From assembly GCF_031624495.1 (NCBI RefSeq), contig NZ_JAMQOP010000001.1, forward strand, positions 310,001-374,000: a stretch of DNA of 64,000 bases, written 5' to 3'. The position numbers and the translations under genes are program-made. Below, one piece after another: positions 34,090 to 42,567 of this stretch. Numbering within the stretch: the first letter of the stretch is position 1; every line of letters starts with the position of its first letter. Under the pieces are notes generated by a model that saw only the letters and a list, made by a program, of their open reading frames with translations, searched no databases and was not told the origin of the DNA. This DNA comes from Halogeometricum sp. S1BR25-6. GTDB lineage: Archaea; Halobacteriota; Halobacteria; Halobacteriales; Haloferacaceae.

Positions 34090-34827
34090 ATGGAGCACGA
34101 CTGCACGACGGAATCGGTCGCCGGCGCGACGCTCGTAACGGTTCGCGTCCGCAACGAGGCGCCCGTTCCGCGCCGCGTCCGCGTCCGCAACGAACTCCCC
34201 GGTCCCGTCCTCCCGCCGCGGCGCGAAGGCGTCCCCGAACGGGGGTGGGACGAGAGCGGATTCGAGGGCGTCCTCGACGCCGGCGAGGAGCGAACGCTCG
34301 GATACGCCTGCCCGGTCGCCTCCGAGGGCGACCGCCCGGTCTCCGTGGCGTCGCTCGGCCGGGCGGAGGGGGAGAGAGAGGACGACCGGGAGAACGAAGC
34401 CATCCGCGCTCTGGGTCGGGCGCGACCGCCCGCCGACGCCGTTCCGGTTTCGGTTCCGGATTCGTCGCTCGCGTCCGAGTCGCCTTCCGACGGAGACGCT
34501 TTCGAACCTGCCGAGTCGGACGTCTCCGCGGAAAACAGCTCAGAACCGGACGTCAACGGCTCGAATCCGAAGCCCCGTCCGCCCGCGGTCGCCTCGTGGT
34601 TCGACGCGGTCGAGACGCGGGTGCGCCTCGCGGAGCGACTGACCGACGCCACGGCGGCGGATGCTGCGTCGGCGCTCGAAACCGCGGGCGACGTGTCCGG
34701 CCTGGCCTCGGCCGTCGCCGCCGACGAGGCGGCGCTCCGGGCCGTCGCGGCCCGCGCCGACGAACTCGCCGACCGGGCGGCCGAGACGGAGGCCGGTCCG
34801 GTCGTCGCCGCGTTGGAGGCGCCGTGA
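34090..34827 (+). CDS. conserved haloarchaeal protein (245 aa, DUF7857-like)
   Basis: A 245-aa protein with a beta-rich N-terminal domain of about 100 residues (TLVTVRVRNEAPVPRRVRVRNEL, ERTLGYACPVAS), a low-complexity Ser/Pro/Asp linker (about 115-165), then a C-terminal helical domain (FDAVETRVRLAERLTDATAADA...). The opening resembles an immunoglobulin-like or CARDB-type fold, unconfirmed. Its stop overlaps the GTG start of the MinD gene (GTGA), giving translational coupling and making it the strongest candidate partner of that ATPase. Confidence 0.78.
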   Translation: MEHDCTTESVAGATLVTVRVRNEAPVPRRVRVRNELPGPVLPPRREGVPERGWDESGFEGVLDAGEERTLGYACPVASEGDRPVSVASLGRAEGEREDDRENEAIRALGRARPPADAVPVSVPDSSLASESPSDGDAFEPAESDVSAENSSEPDVNGSNPKPRPPAVASWFDAVETRVRLAERLTDATAADAASALETAGDVSGLASAVAADEAALRAVAARADELADRAAETEAGPVVAALEAP

Positions 34828-35495
34828 TACTCGCCGTGACGGGCGGGAAGGGCGGCGTCGGCAAGTCGACGCTGGCCTTCGAACTCGGTGCCGCGACGAG
34901 CGCCGTCGTCGTCGACGCGGACGTCGGCATGGCCGACCTGCCCGCGGCCGCCGGCCCCGGTCCGGACCTCCACGACGTGCTCGCCGGTCGGGCGTCGGCC
35001 GTCGAGGCCGTCCGAGAGGGCGGAGCGGTGACGCTGCTCCCGTGCGGGCGGTCGCTCGCCGGTGCGCGGGCCGCCGACGTGGGCCGACTGGGCGAGGCGC
35101 TCCGCGATGTCGAACGGGCCTACGGCGACGTGGTGGTCGACTGCCCGGCGGGGATGAAGGCCGACGCGGGCGTTCCCCTCGCCGTCGTCGACGCCTGCGT
35201 CGTCGTCGCGTCGCCCCAACCGTACGCGCTGGCCGACGCCGTCCGAACGCGAGAGTTGGCGCGCGAACTCGACGCCGGACTCGTCGCCGTCGCGGTCAAC
35301 CGCGCCGTCGACGACCCGCCCGAGGCCGTCTTCGAGGAGGTGCTCGGCGCCCCCGCGGTCACGGTTCCGTCGGATCCCCGCGTCGCCCGCGCCGTCGAGA
35401 CCGGTCGCCCCGTCTGTCGCGTCGCCCCGTCGAGTCGCGCCGGGCGGGCGGTTCTGTCGCTCGCGCGGGCGGTCGACCGCTGTTCGAACGACTGA
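34824..35495 (+). CDS. MinD/ParA-type P-loop ATPase
   Basis: A 223-aa deviant-Walker ATPase starting at GTG in the overlap with the preceding gene. The P-loop is GGKGGVGKST (signature Lys at residue 8), VVVDADVGMADL is the A' motif, and VVDCPAGM is Walker B. From memory it is the MinD1 orthologue of H. volcanii, whose family members position cell-pole structures such as archaella and chemosensory arrays rather than the division ring. There is no visible C-terminal amphipathic membrane-targeting helix; the tail is RAGRAVLSLARAVDRC. Last gene of its transcript. Confidence 0.9.
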   Translation: MILAVTGGKGGVGKSTLAFELGAATSAVVVDADVGMADLPAAAGPGPDLHDVLAGRASAVEAVREGGAVTLLPCGRSLAGARAADVGRLGEALRDVERAYGDVVVDCPAGMKADAGVPLAVVDACVVVASPQPYALADAVRTRELARELDAGLVAVAVNRAVDDPPEAVFEEVLGAPAVTVPSDPRVARAVETGRPVCRVAPSSRAGRAVLSLARAVDRCSND

Positions 35496-35602
35496 GCGGC
35501 CGCTTGGTTCTCCGGTCGCTCCGGTCCGCCGACTCCATCGCTCGGGAAAAATAGCCCTCGTCGCGCTCGGACCCTCGTAGTCGACCGCTTCGCCCGGTCC
35601 GT

Positions 35603-36493
35603 TCAGTTCTCCCGTTCCCGGAGCGCAGCGTACGTCTTCCGCAGGGTGACGGGCGTCACGTCGGCAACGGCGGCCGCCTCGGCCTGCGTCACGTCCGCGC
35701 CGACGTCGCGCGCGGCGGTGTACAGACACCCCGCGGCGACGCCGCCGGGGTTTCGTCCCGTCGAGAGGCCCGCCTCGGCCGCCTCCGCGACGTACTCGCG
35801 GGCGCGGCGTTCCGCCTCGCGCGAGAGGTCGAGGCGGGTGGCGAACCGCGGGACGTACTCCGCGGGGTCGACGGGACCCACGGGGAGTCCGAGTTCGCGG
35901 TTCAAGGCGTCGTAGGCGGCCGTCTGCTCGGCTCTCGTCGCCTTCGCCTCCGCGACGACTTCGCCGACGGTGCGCGAGACGTTCGCTGCGCGGCAGGCGG
36001 CGTAGACGCACGCGGCCGCGAACCCCTCCAGCGACCGCCCGCGAAGCAGGTCCTCCTTCTGCGCCGACCGGAACAACGAGCAGGCGTGGTCGCGGATGCG
36101 CTCGGGAAGCGACAACGCGCTCGTGAGACGGCGTATCTCGGTGAACGCGTACACCTGATTCCGCTCGCGTTTCGTGGAGATGCGAGCGCGGTTATGCTGG
36201 CGGCGGAGACGAGCCATCTGGCGGCGCTTCCGTCCCTTGAGACGCGTTGAACGACCGATTTCGGTCGAGAGGCCGCGGTCGTGGCGCGACCGGGTGAGCG
36301 GCGCGCCCGTGCGCTTGGGGTCGCCGGCGTCGTCGGCGAACGACCGCCACTCGGGACCGTGGTCGATGGCGTACTCGGAGACGACCAACCCGCAGTCGCC
36401 GCAGACCGTCTCGCGCCCGTCGGCGTGGAGTCGGCCGTCGCACTCGGGGCAGGCGTTCGTCGTCGTCGCGTCGTCGGCGCGTGCTTCAGTCAT
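35603..36493 (-). CDS. tfb: transcription initiation factor IIB (TFB)
   Basis: A 296-aa TFB that bridges TBP-DNA and RNA polymerase. The N-terminal zinc ribbon is CPECDG...CGDCG, the B-reader/B-linker is RTGAPLTRSRHDRGLSTEIG, then two cyclin-like repeats, ending with HTH-containing VTQAEAAAVADVTPVTLRKTY. Haloarchaea have several TFBs with different promoter preference, and this one has no special motif. ATG at 36493 is preferred over a GTG one codon upstream. A TATA (TGTTTAAATACC, minus strand) lies at 36520-36531. Convergent with the MinD gene. Confidence 0.95.
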   Translation of the reverse strand: MTEARADDATTTNACPECDGRLHADGRETVCGDCGLVVSEYAIDHGPEWRSFADDAGDPKRTGAPLTRSRHDRGLSTEIGRSTRLKGRKRRQMARLRRQHNRARISTKRERNQVYAFTEIRRLTSALSLPERIRDHACSLFRSAQKEDLLRGRSLEGFAAACVYAACRAANVSRTVGEVVAEAKATRAEQTAAYDALNRELGLPVGPVDPAEYVPRFATRLDLSREAERRAREYVAEAAEAGLSTGRNPGGVAAGCLYTAARDVGADVTQAEAAAVADVTPVTLRKTYAALREREN

Positions 36494-36519
36494 CACAATT
36501 GATTCTTGGCTCCGAATGG

Positions 36520-36531
36520 GTATTTAAACAC
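36520..36531 (-). promoter_or_regulatory. TATA box of the TFB gene
   Basis: The minus strand reads TGTTTAAATACC, about 30 nt before the ATG at 36493. It lies in an AT-rich spacer shared with the divergent 173-aa gene. Confidence 0.6.
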
Positions 36532-36654
36532 TGGAATATATGCGCTTTCAGGCCTCGAAATAGCGCTCTAACCTACCGGTCACTGGTACGTACCGATATC
36601 AAATTTGAAAACAAATCGAAATCGATTACTACCGCTTCGTCGTAGACACTGCCG

Positions 36655-37176
36655 ATGGGACTGGCGGATATCGCGGCGGAAACGGCGGTGACGACGAGCA
36701 AACAGGAGGTGCGCGGCGTCGCGACGGTGGACGACACCGACGTGGACCTCGCCGCCCGACTGCGCGACTGCGCGGACGCGCTTCCCTGCGCGCCGGCGGC
36801 CGCGGCCACGGTCGTCGAGCACTACGTCGACGGCGACGGCGTCGGCGACGCGGGACGGGCGGCCGGCGTCGCCCCCGTGACGGCAGCGAAGGTGCTCCAC
36901 CGCGTCGGCGTCGAGGGCGTCACTCCGCTCGCGCCGACGGCGCGAAGGGTTCTCCGCGACTGGCTATCGGGGATGCTCTCCCGCGCAGACGCGCTCGAAC
37001 TCACGGGCGCGGACGAGGCCGAGTTCGCCCTCGCGGCCTACGTCGAGACGCACGACCCGGTGCCGGAACTCGCCGAGGCGACGCGGCGGGACGCGGCGCG
37101 ACCGCTCGGCGGCGACGCCCTCGTCCGCAAACGCGACGTGCTCGGGGAGACGATGAGCGCGTCGACGGATTTCTAA
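36655..37176 (+). CDS. haloarchaeal HTH-like protein (173 aa, DUF7858-like)
   Basis: A 173-aa protein with a possible helix-turn-helix in DGVGDAGRAAGVAPVTAAKVLHRVGVEG (about residues 60-87), similar to domains of transposase-type or sigma-like regulators. N-terminal MGLADIAAETAVTTSKQEVRG and C-terminal DALVRKRDVLGETM have no known motif. It resembles a haloarchaea-only family I recall as DUF7858. It sits between TFB (divergent) and the degenerate ParA protein, whose coding end lies 2 nt beyond its stop. A regulatory role is inference. Confidence 0.75.
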   Translation: MGLADIAAETAVTTSKQEVRGVATVDDTDVDLAARLRDCADALPCAPAAAATVVEHYVDGDGVGDAGRAAGVAPVTAAKVLHRVGVEGVTPLAPTARRVLRDWLSGMLSRADALELTGADEAEFALAAYVETHDPVPELAEATRRDAARPLGGDALVRKRDVLGETMSASTDF

Positions 37177-37177
37177 C

Positions 37178-37966
37178 TCACTTCACGTACCGTTCGACGC
37201 CCGCGAGGAGGCCGCCGCTTCCCACGGCCTCGCTCACGTCGCGGCCCGTCGCGCCCGCCGCGAGGCGCGCGACGCCCTCGGCGAACGCCCCGCCCTCGTC
37301 GAGACACGAGGGCACCGACGCGGGGTCGGTCACCTCCGAGGCGGGCACCTCGCAGTCGGCCGCCTCGAACGTCCCGCGCGTCGCGACGACGAAGTCGGCT
37401 CCGCTCCCCACATGTTCGAGCCGCGTCCGCATCCGCTGGACGGCGTCCGCCCCGCGCGTCGTCCCCGGCGCGACGAGGACCACTCGGTCGGCCGCGTTCA
37501 CCGCCGCGATGGCCTGATTGGCGGCGACCGGCGGCACGTCGACCAGCACGTGGTCGAACCGCTCGCTCGCCCGGTCCAACCGCGCCTCGAACCGCCGCGC
37601 GGCGTCCGGCGCCTTCGCCCGCGCGAACCGTTCGAGGGGGGCGAACGCCGGGCAGACGGAGACGCGGCCGGGAGTGTCGCAGTCGAGCGCCGTCAGCGCG
37701 TCCGACAGGGGCGCGTCGGCCGCGTCGGTCACGAGCGCCGTCAGGTCGGGTTCGATGCGGCCGTTGAGGTGGTCCGCGAGCCCCTGCGTCGCGTACGCGG
37801 CGTCGAACACGCCCACGTCCGCGCCGTCCGCGGCGAGGGCCGCGGCGGCCTCCAGCGTGCACCGCGTCGTCCCCGCGCCGCCGACGGCGCCGACGAGCGC
37901 TCCGACGTTCGCGTCGCCCGTCCGGTCACCGTCACCCGCTCCGCCCGCACTCTCTACATCGTGCAT
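37178..37966 (-). CDS. MinD/ParA-fold protein with degenerate P-loop
   Basis: A 262-aa protein with the MinD/ParA fold: VGALVGAVGGAGTTRCTLE at the P-loop position, DVGVFDAAYATQGLADHL, VLVDVPPVAANQAI and VVLVAPGTTRGADA all align. The loop has Ala/Val and Thr where GGKGGVGKTT requires Lys, so neither the signature Lys nor the Walker Lys is present. ATP hydrolysis is therefore doubtful. Its convergent neighbour ends 1 nt away. It resembles proteins commonly annotated in haloarchaea as ParA domain or chromosome partitioning; function unknown. Confidence 0.85.
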   Translation of the reverse strand: MHDVESAGGAGDGDRTGDANVGALVGAVGGAGTTRCTLEAAAALAADGADVGVFDAAYATQGLADHLNGRIEPDLTALVTDAADAPLSDALTALDCDTPGRVSVCPAFAPLERFARAKAPDAARRFEARLDRASERFDHVLVDVPPVAANQAIAAVNAADRVVLVAPGTTRGADAVQRMRTRLEHVGSGADFVVATRGTFEAADCEVPASEVTDPASVPSCLDEGGAFAEGVARLAAGATGRDVSEAVGSGGLLAGVERYVK

Positions 37967-38106
37967 GCGTTCGATGGTCGCCTCCCCCTCCTAAAACGTC
38001 CGGTTGTGGAGAATGTATCCACCACGGTTATGTTCCGCGGCTCCCGCGACGTCGGGAATCCGACGGCTCAAAACACTTAACAGCGCTGACCCTCTCCTAA
38101 AACAAC

Positions 38107-40353
38107 ATGACTCGCGGTGCGGATGGTATCTCGATTCTCTGCGTCGACGACGACCCCCACTCCGCCGAGCGCACCGCTTCCTCGCTCGAACGCGCCGACG
38201 ACCGCTTCTCCGTCACCGTCGCGACCGACGTCCCGGAGGGACTGGACGCCCTGACCGGCGGCGCGTTCGACTGCGTCGTCAGCGCCCACGACGAGTCGGG
38301 CACGGACGGACTGGCGTTCCTCGAAGCGGTCCGGGACGACCGTCCCTCACTCCCGTTCGTTCTCTTCACCGCCGACGGGGACGAGGACGTGGCGAGCGAG
38401 GCCATCTCGGCCGGCGTCACCGATTACGTGCGCATGGACGGCGCGGACTCGTACCGGACGCTCGCCGACGGTATCCGCGACGCCGTCGACTCCCACCGGG
38501 AGAACGGCGGGGAGGCGATACCCCACGCGCAGGCGGAAGCGATTCTCGACAGTTCGCCGGACGCCATCCTCGTAACCGTCGACGGACGTATCGTCTTCGC
38601 CAACTCCGCCGCGGTCGAACTGCACGAGGCCGACGACGCGACCGACCTGCTGGGACGGTCCGCCGAGGAACTAGTTCCCCCGGACAGTAGAGCGACGGCC
38701 GAGAGAGACATCTCGCGGATTCGGAGCGGCGACGAACGGATGACCCGGGCCCGCCGAACCCGACAGACGCTCGACGGGGAGACGCTCGCCGTCGAGGTGA
38801 CCGCGCGGGCCATCACGTGGGACGGTGCGGACGGCATCGTCTCCGTCGTCCGCGACGTCTCCGAACGGGAGACGCGAGAGGACGAACGGACGCGCTACGC
38901 TGCCGCCTTCGCCGGGGCGATGGACGCCATCGTCGTCGCCGACAATGACGGCACGTACGTCGACGCCAACCGGAGCGCCTGCGACCTGTTCGGCGTCCCC
39001 CGGGAGGAACTGCTCGGCATGCGCATCGACGACTTCGCGGACGAGAGCTACGAGACGGACGACGCGTGGTCGGAGTTCCTGTCGGCGGGCGAAGAGAGGG
39101 GGATCTTCTCGCTCCGCAGACCCGACGGCGAGCGGCGAATCGTCGAGTACGCGGCGACGCGAGACGTCGTCCCCGGCGAGCATCTCTCGGTGCTGCGGGA
39201 CGTGACCGACCGCGTCCGACTGATGCAGCGGCGACAGGCCGAGCACGACGCCTTAGAGCGGATGTATCGCGTCACCGCCGACCGGGAGGCCGCCTTCGAG
39301 GAGAAGGTGCGGCGCCTGCTCGAACTGGGGACGGAGTATCTGGACGTACCCTACGGCTTTCTGACGCGCATCGAAGACGGGACGCAGACCATCGTCCACG
39401 CCGTCGGCGACCACGAGTCGCTCAGTCCCGGCGAGTCGGCCCCGCTCTCGCGGGCGTACTGCCGGAAGGTCGTCGGCGACGAGGGACTCGTCGCGGTGCG
39501 GGACGCGGAGGCGGAGGGCTGGGGGGAGGACCCGGCCTACGAGGCGTTCGACCTCGGCTGTTACATCGGCGCGCGGGTCGTCACCGCCGACGACCTGTAC
39601 GGGACGTTCTGTTTCGCGGGGACCGACCCGCGTTCCGAACCGTTCTCCGACGGCGAGCAGGCCATCGTGGAACTGATGGCGCGGTGGGTCGCCTACGAAC
39701 TGGAGCGCCGAGAGCACACGCGCGAACTGCGGAGCCAGACCGACCGCTTGGACGAGTTCGCCTCGATGGTGAGCCACGACCTCAGGAACCCCCTCTCGGT
39801 CGCCAACGGCTATCTCGAACTCGTCCGGGAGGACGGCGACCCCGAGAAGTTCGACCGCATCGAGACGGCACTGGACCGGATGGACCGCATCGTCGGTGAC
39901 CTGCTGTACCTCGCGCGGGAGAACGAGCAGATACGGGAACTCGAACCCGTCGACCTCGCGGGGGCGGTCCGACGGGCCTGGGAGACGGTCGACGGCGCCG
40001 ACGGGGAGGCGACGCTCGCCGTCGATGGCGACCTCGGCGTGGTCACCGCCGACCCGAACCGACTGGCCCAACTGCTGGAGAACGTCTTCCGGAACAGCCT
40101 CGAACACGTCGGCCCCGCCGTCGGCGTTCGCGTCGTTCCCACGGACGACGGCTTCGCAATCGAGGACGACGGCCCCGGCATCCCGCCGGAGCGACGCGAG
40201 CAGGTGTTCGAGCAGGGGTTCACCACGCACCGCGAGGGCACCGGGTTCGGCCTCGCAATCGTCAAGCAGATAGCCGACGGCCACGGCTGGACCGTCTCCG
40301 TCGCCGAGAGCGAGGCGGGCGGCGCGCGCTTCGAGTTGGGCGACGTCAGGTGA
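38107..40353 (+). CDS. hybrid-type sensor histidine kinase (receiver-PAS-PAS-GAF-HisKA-HATPase)
   Basis: A 748-aa soluble kinase. It has a receiver-like domain (1-120), PAS (about 140-255), PAS (about 265-375), GAF (about 390-540), HisKA with H557 in VSHDLRNP, and HATPase with N box ENVFRNSLEH, G1 IEDDGPGIP and G2 GTGFGLAIV. In the receiver, the acidic cluster (VDDDP) is intact but the phospho-acceptor Asp is Ala60 (CVVSAHDESG instead of SDYxMPG), so it cannot be phosphorylated there. The TATA-like AAACACTTAACA lies about 30 nt before the ATG. Confidence 0.92.
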   Translation: MTRGADGISILCVDDDPHSAERTASSLERADDRFSVTVATDVPEGLDALTGGAFDCVVSAHDESGTDGLAFLEAVRDDRPSLPFVLFTADGDEDVASEAISAGVTDYVRMDGADSYRTLADGIRDAVDSHRENGGEAIPHAQAEAILDSSPDAILVTVDGRIVFANSAAVELHEADDATDLLGRSAEELVPPDSRATAERDISRIRSGDERMTRARRTRQTLDGETLAVEVTARAITWDGADGIVSVVRDVSERETREDERTRYAAAFAGAMDAIVVADNDGTYVDANRSACDLFGVPREELLGMRIDDFADESYETDDAWSEFLSAGEERGIFSLRRPDGERRIVEYAATRDVVPGEHLSVLRDVTDRVRLMQRRQAEHDALERMYRVTADREAAFEEKVRRLLELGTEYLDVPYGFLTRIEDGTQTIVHAVGDHESLSPGESAPLSRAYCRKVVGDEGLVAVRDAEAEGWGEDPAYEAFDLGCYIGARVVTADDLYGTFCFAGTDPRSEPFSDGEQAIVELMARWVAYELERREHTRELRSQTDRLDEFASMVSHDLRNPLSVANGYLELVREDGDPEKFDRIETALDRMDRIVGDLLYLARENEQIRELEPVDLAGAVRRAWETVDGADGEATLAVDGDLGVVTADPNRLAQLLENVFRNSLEHVGPAVGVRVVPTDDGFAIEDDGPGIPPERREQVFEQGFTTHREGTGFGLAIVKQIADGHGWTVSVAESEAGGARFELGDVR

Positions 40354-40378
40354 GGCGACGGCCGCCCCTTCGCGGCGC

Positions 40379-40735
40379 TCACGCCTCGAACCGGAGGTAC
40401 GACGTCCTGTTCCGGTAGTTGTACAGTTCGACGGCGACGCCGACGAGCGCCAGACAGGCGAGCGCGAGGAAGAACGGACCGCCGACGCCGACGTACAGCA
40501 GTCCGAACAGGAGCGCCGTCTCGACGGTCGACGCGAGGGCGTAGAGCGGGTGCGACCGCACGGCGTCGAAGGCGCTCGCGAGCGCGAACCCGAGGATGAG
40601 CGCCGCCAGCGCGACGAACTCGACTGTCAGCGGCCGGTCGAAGACGAGCACCAGCGTCGCGAGTAGCGCCGCGGCGAGGAAGAACGCACCGACCCGATAC
40701 GGGCTGACCCGCTCTGGGAGAGACGCAGAAGGCAC
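40379..40735 (-). CDS. small membrane protein (118 aa), unknown
   Basis: A 118-aa protein with four hydrophobic segments (about 14-32, 36-55, 63-82 and 86-103), Leu/Val/Ala-rich, followed by an aromatic, basic tail YNYRNRTSYLRFEA. Beginning MPSASLPERVSPYRVGAFFL, it has no signal sequence, metal site or conserved catalytic residue that I recognise. It resembles small haloarchaeal membrane proteins of unknown function. Convergent with the sensor-kinase gene; the intergenic run AAAAAAA at about 40760 lies upstream of it. Confidence 0.7.
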   Translation of the reverse strand: MPSASLPERVSPYRVGAFFLAAALLATLVLVFDRPLTVEFVALAALILGFALASAFDAVRSHPLYALASTVETALLFGLLYVGVGGPFFLALACLALVGVAVELYNYRNRTSYLRFEA

Positions 40736-40817
40736 GGTACTGGCGCGATTCGCGGTGTCGAAAAAAATGTCTTCTGCCGGACCGGTGTCGGCTCCGCGTC
40801 CGGCGTTCGGCGGACGA

Positions 40818-42398
40818 CTACCGCGGAATCGGCACCGCGACCAGCGCCATCTCGTCGCTCTCGACGGCCTCCGTCAGCGCCGCGTCGACCTCCTCCCAGG
40901 ACTCGGGCCGGTGGCTCTCGATGCCGAAACTCTCCGCGAACGTCTCGAAGTCGGGGTTGGTCAACTCGGTGCCGAAGTGCTCGCCGGTGTGTTCGGCCTG
41001 CTTCTCCGAGATGAGGCCGTAGTCGTCGTCGGTGAAGACGACGACGGTGAACCCGAGGTCGAGACGGGTGGCCGTCTCCAACTCCGCGGCGTTCATCATG
41101 AACCCGCCGTCGCCGGTGGCGACGACGACGTTTCCGTCCACCGCGAGGTCCGCGGCGACGCCGCCGGGGACGCCGATGCCCATCGACGCGAGACCGTTCG
41201 AGATGATGCAGGTGTTCGGCTCGTACGTCGGATAGTTCTGCGCGATGGCCATCTTGTGGCTCCCCACGTCGGAGATGAGCACGTCCTCGTCGGCGAGGAT
41301 GTCGCGGAGAAACGGCAGTGCCCCCTTCACCGACAGGGGGTCGCCCGCGTCGGGTTTCTCCGTGACGTGGTCGAGTATCGTCTCGCGGTACTCCTCGCAC
41401 CAGTCGGTGTTAGGAACGTCCTCCAACCGCTCGGCCAACCCTTCGAGCGTTGCGGAGATGTCGGCGACGATTTCGACGTCGGGGTTGTAGTGTTCGTACA
41501 CCTCGGCGGGTTCGTGGTCGACGTGGACGATGTCGGTGTCGAGGTGGGGGTTCCACGACTTCGGGTCGTGTTCGGCGATGTCGTAGCCGACGGCGACGAC
41601 GCAGTCGGCGCGTTCGATGGCGTCGCCCGCCTCCTCGTTCGGCCCCGAGTCCAGCGTCAGAAGCGAGTTGTCGAGGCGGTCCGACACCGCGCCCTTACCC
41701 ATGTAGGTGGCGACGACGGGCATCCCGGCGCGTTCGACGAGTTCGCGGAGGCCCTCCGCCGTGCGGGTGCGGACCGCGCCGTTGCCCGCGAGGACCAGGG
41801 GATTCTCCGCCTCGTCGATGCGGTCGGCCGCGCGTTCGAGCGACTGTTCGTCGGGGTCGGCGCGGCGGACGGGTTCGCGCGTCGGCAGGGGTTCGCCCTC
41901 GACGGAACCGGCGGCCACGTCCTCGGGGAACTCGACGTGCGTCGCGCCGGGCTTCTCGTACTCGGCGAGTTTGAACGCCTTCCGAACCGACTCGGCGACC
42001 GTCTCGCCCTCGGCTATCTGCGTGTTCCACTTCACCACCGGTTCGAACATGTCGACGACGTCCAGCGCCTGGTGGCTCTCCTTGTGGAGTCGCTCGCGGC
42101 CGCCCTGCCCCGTGATGGCGACGAGGGGGGACTTGTCGAGGTGGGCGTCGGCGACGCCCGTGAGGAGGTTCGTCGCGCCCGGCCCGAGCGTGGACAGGCA
42201 GACGCCCGCCTCGCCCGTGAGACGGCCGTGCACGTCGGCCATGAACGCCGCTCCCTGCTCGTGTCTGACGGGAATAAAGCGGATGTCGGAGTCCCGGAGG
42301 GCGAACAGCAGGTCCTGGAGTTCCTCGCCGGGGACGCCGAACACGTCCTCGACGCCCTCGGCCTCCAGACACTCGACGAGGAGGTCGGCGGCGCTCAT
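40818..42398 (-). CDS. ThDP-dependent acetolactate synthase-type enzyme
   Basis: A 526-aa thiamin-diphosphate enzyme. The catalytic Glu is in VRHEQGAAFMA near residue 47, FAD/ThDP-adjacent GQGGRERLHKESHQALDV and TYMGKGAVSD are typical, and the ThDP motif is GDGGFMMNAAELETA near residue 430. This fits the AlsS/IlvB group converting pyruvate to acetolactate. No small regulatory subunit is adjacent, so a catabolic AlsS-like enzyme or a related 2-oxo acid enzyme is possible. A 26-codon leader ORF ends in an ATGA overlap with its start. Confidence 0.85.
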   Translation of the reverse strand: MSAADLLVECLEAEGVEDVFGVPGEELQDLLFALRDSDIRFIPVRHEQGAAFMADVHGRLTGEAGVCLSTLGPGATNLLTGVADAHLDKSPLVAITGQGGRERLHKESHQALDVVDMFEPVVKWNTQIAEGETVAESVRKAFKLAEYEKPGATHVEFPEDVAAGSVEGEPLPTREPVRRADPDEQSLERAADRIDEAENPLVLAGNGAVRTRTAEGLRELVERAGMPVVATYMGKGAVSDRLDNSLLTLDSGPNEEAGDAIERADCVVAVGYDIAEHDPKSWNPHLDTDIVHVDHEPAEVYEHYNPDVEIVADISATLEGLAERLEDVPNTDWCEEYRETILDHVTEKPDAGDPLSVKGALPFLRDILADEDVLISDVGSHKMAIAQNYPTYEPNTCIISNGLASMGIGVPGGVAADLAVDGNVVVATGDGGFMMNAAELETATRLDLGFTVVVFTDDDYGLISEKQAEHTGEHFGTELTNPDFETFAESFGIESHRPESWEEVDAALTEAVESDEMALVAVPIPR

Positions 42399-42475
42399 CG
42401 CGACCGCGCCCCCTCGGGTTCGAGAGTCAGTAGGAGGGCGCTCGCGGCGTCGTCGCTGCGGCTACGTCGGTTCAT
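42395..42475 (-). CDS. 26-aa leader ORF overlapping the ThDP enzyme start
   Basis: The ORF reads MNRRSRSDDAASALLLTLEP, ending EGARSR, then TGA within the ATGA overlap (bases 42395-42398) with the downstream ATG. It includes three consecutive Leu codons (CTC CTA CTG), one of them CTA, rare in such genomes. A TATA-like GTTCTTGTC lies about 27-30 nt upstream, so the mRNA probably begins at this ATG and the enzyme is translated by coupling. It resembles branched-chain biosynthesis leader peptides in layout only. Confidence 0.55.
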   Translation of the reverse strand: MNRRSRSDDAASALLLTLEPEGARSR

Positions 42476-42567
42476 ACCTCACACCTCGCGCGGCGGCGAC
42501 AAGAACGTGTTCGCCGTTCGAGCGTCGGTCCCCGCCGCCGGTCCGTTCCCCCGTCGACCCGCCCCGC

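Noticed and set aside
38006-38022. GTGGA-N7-TCCAC inverted repeat before the MinD-like gene
   Set aside because: Only 5-bp arms, expected by chance in high-G+C sequence; no matching site elsewhere was recognised.
37412-38080. Plus-strand frame opposite the degenerate MinD protein
   Set aside because: A shadow frame; the minus strand carries the conserved MinD fold.
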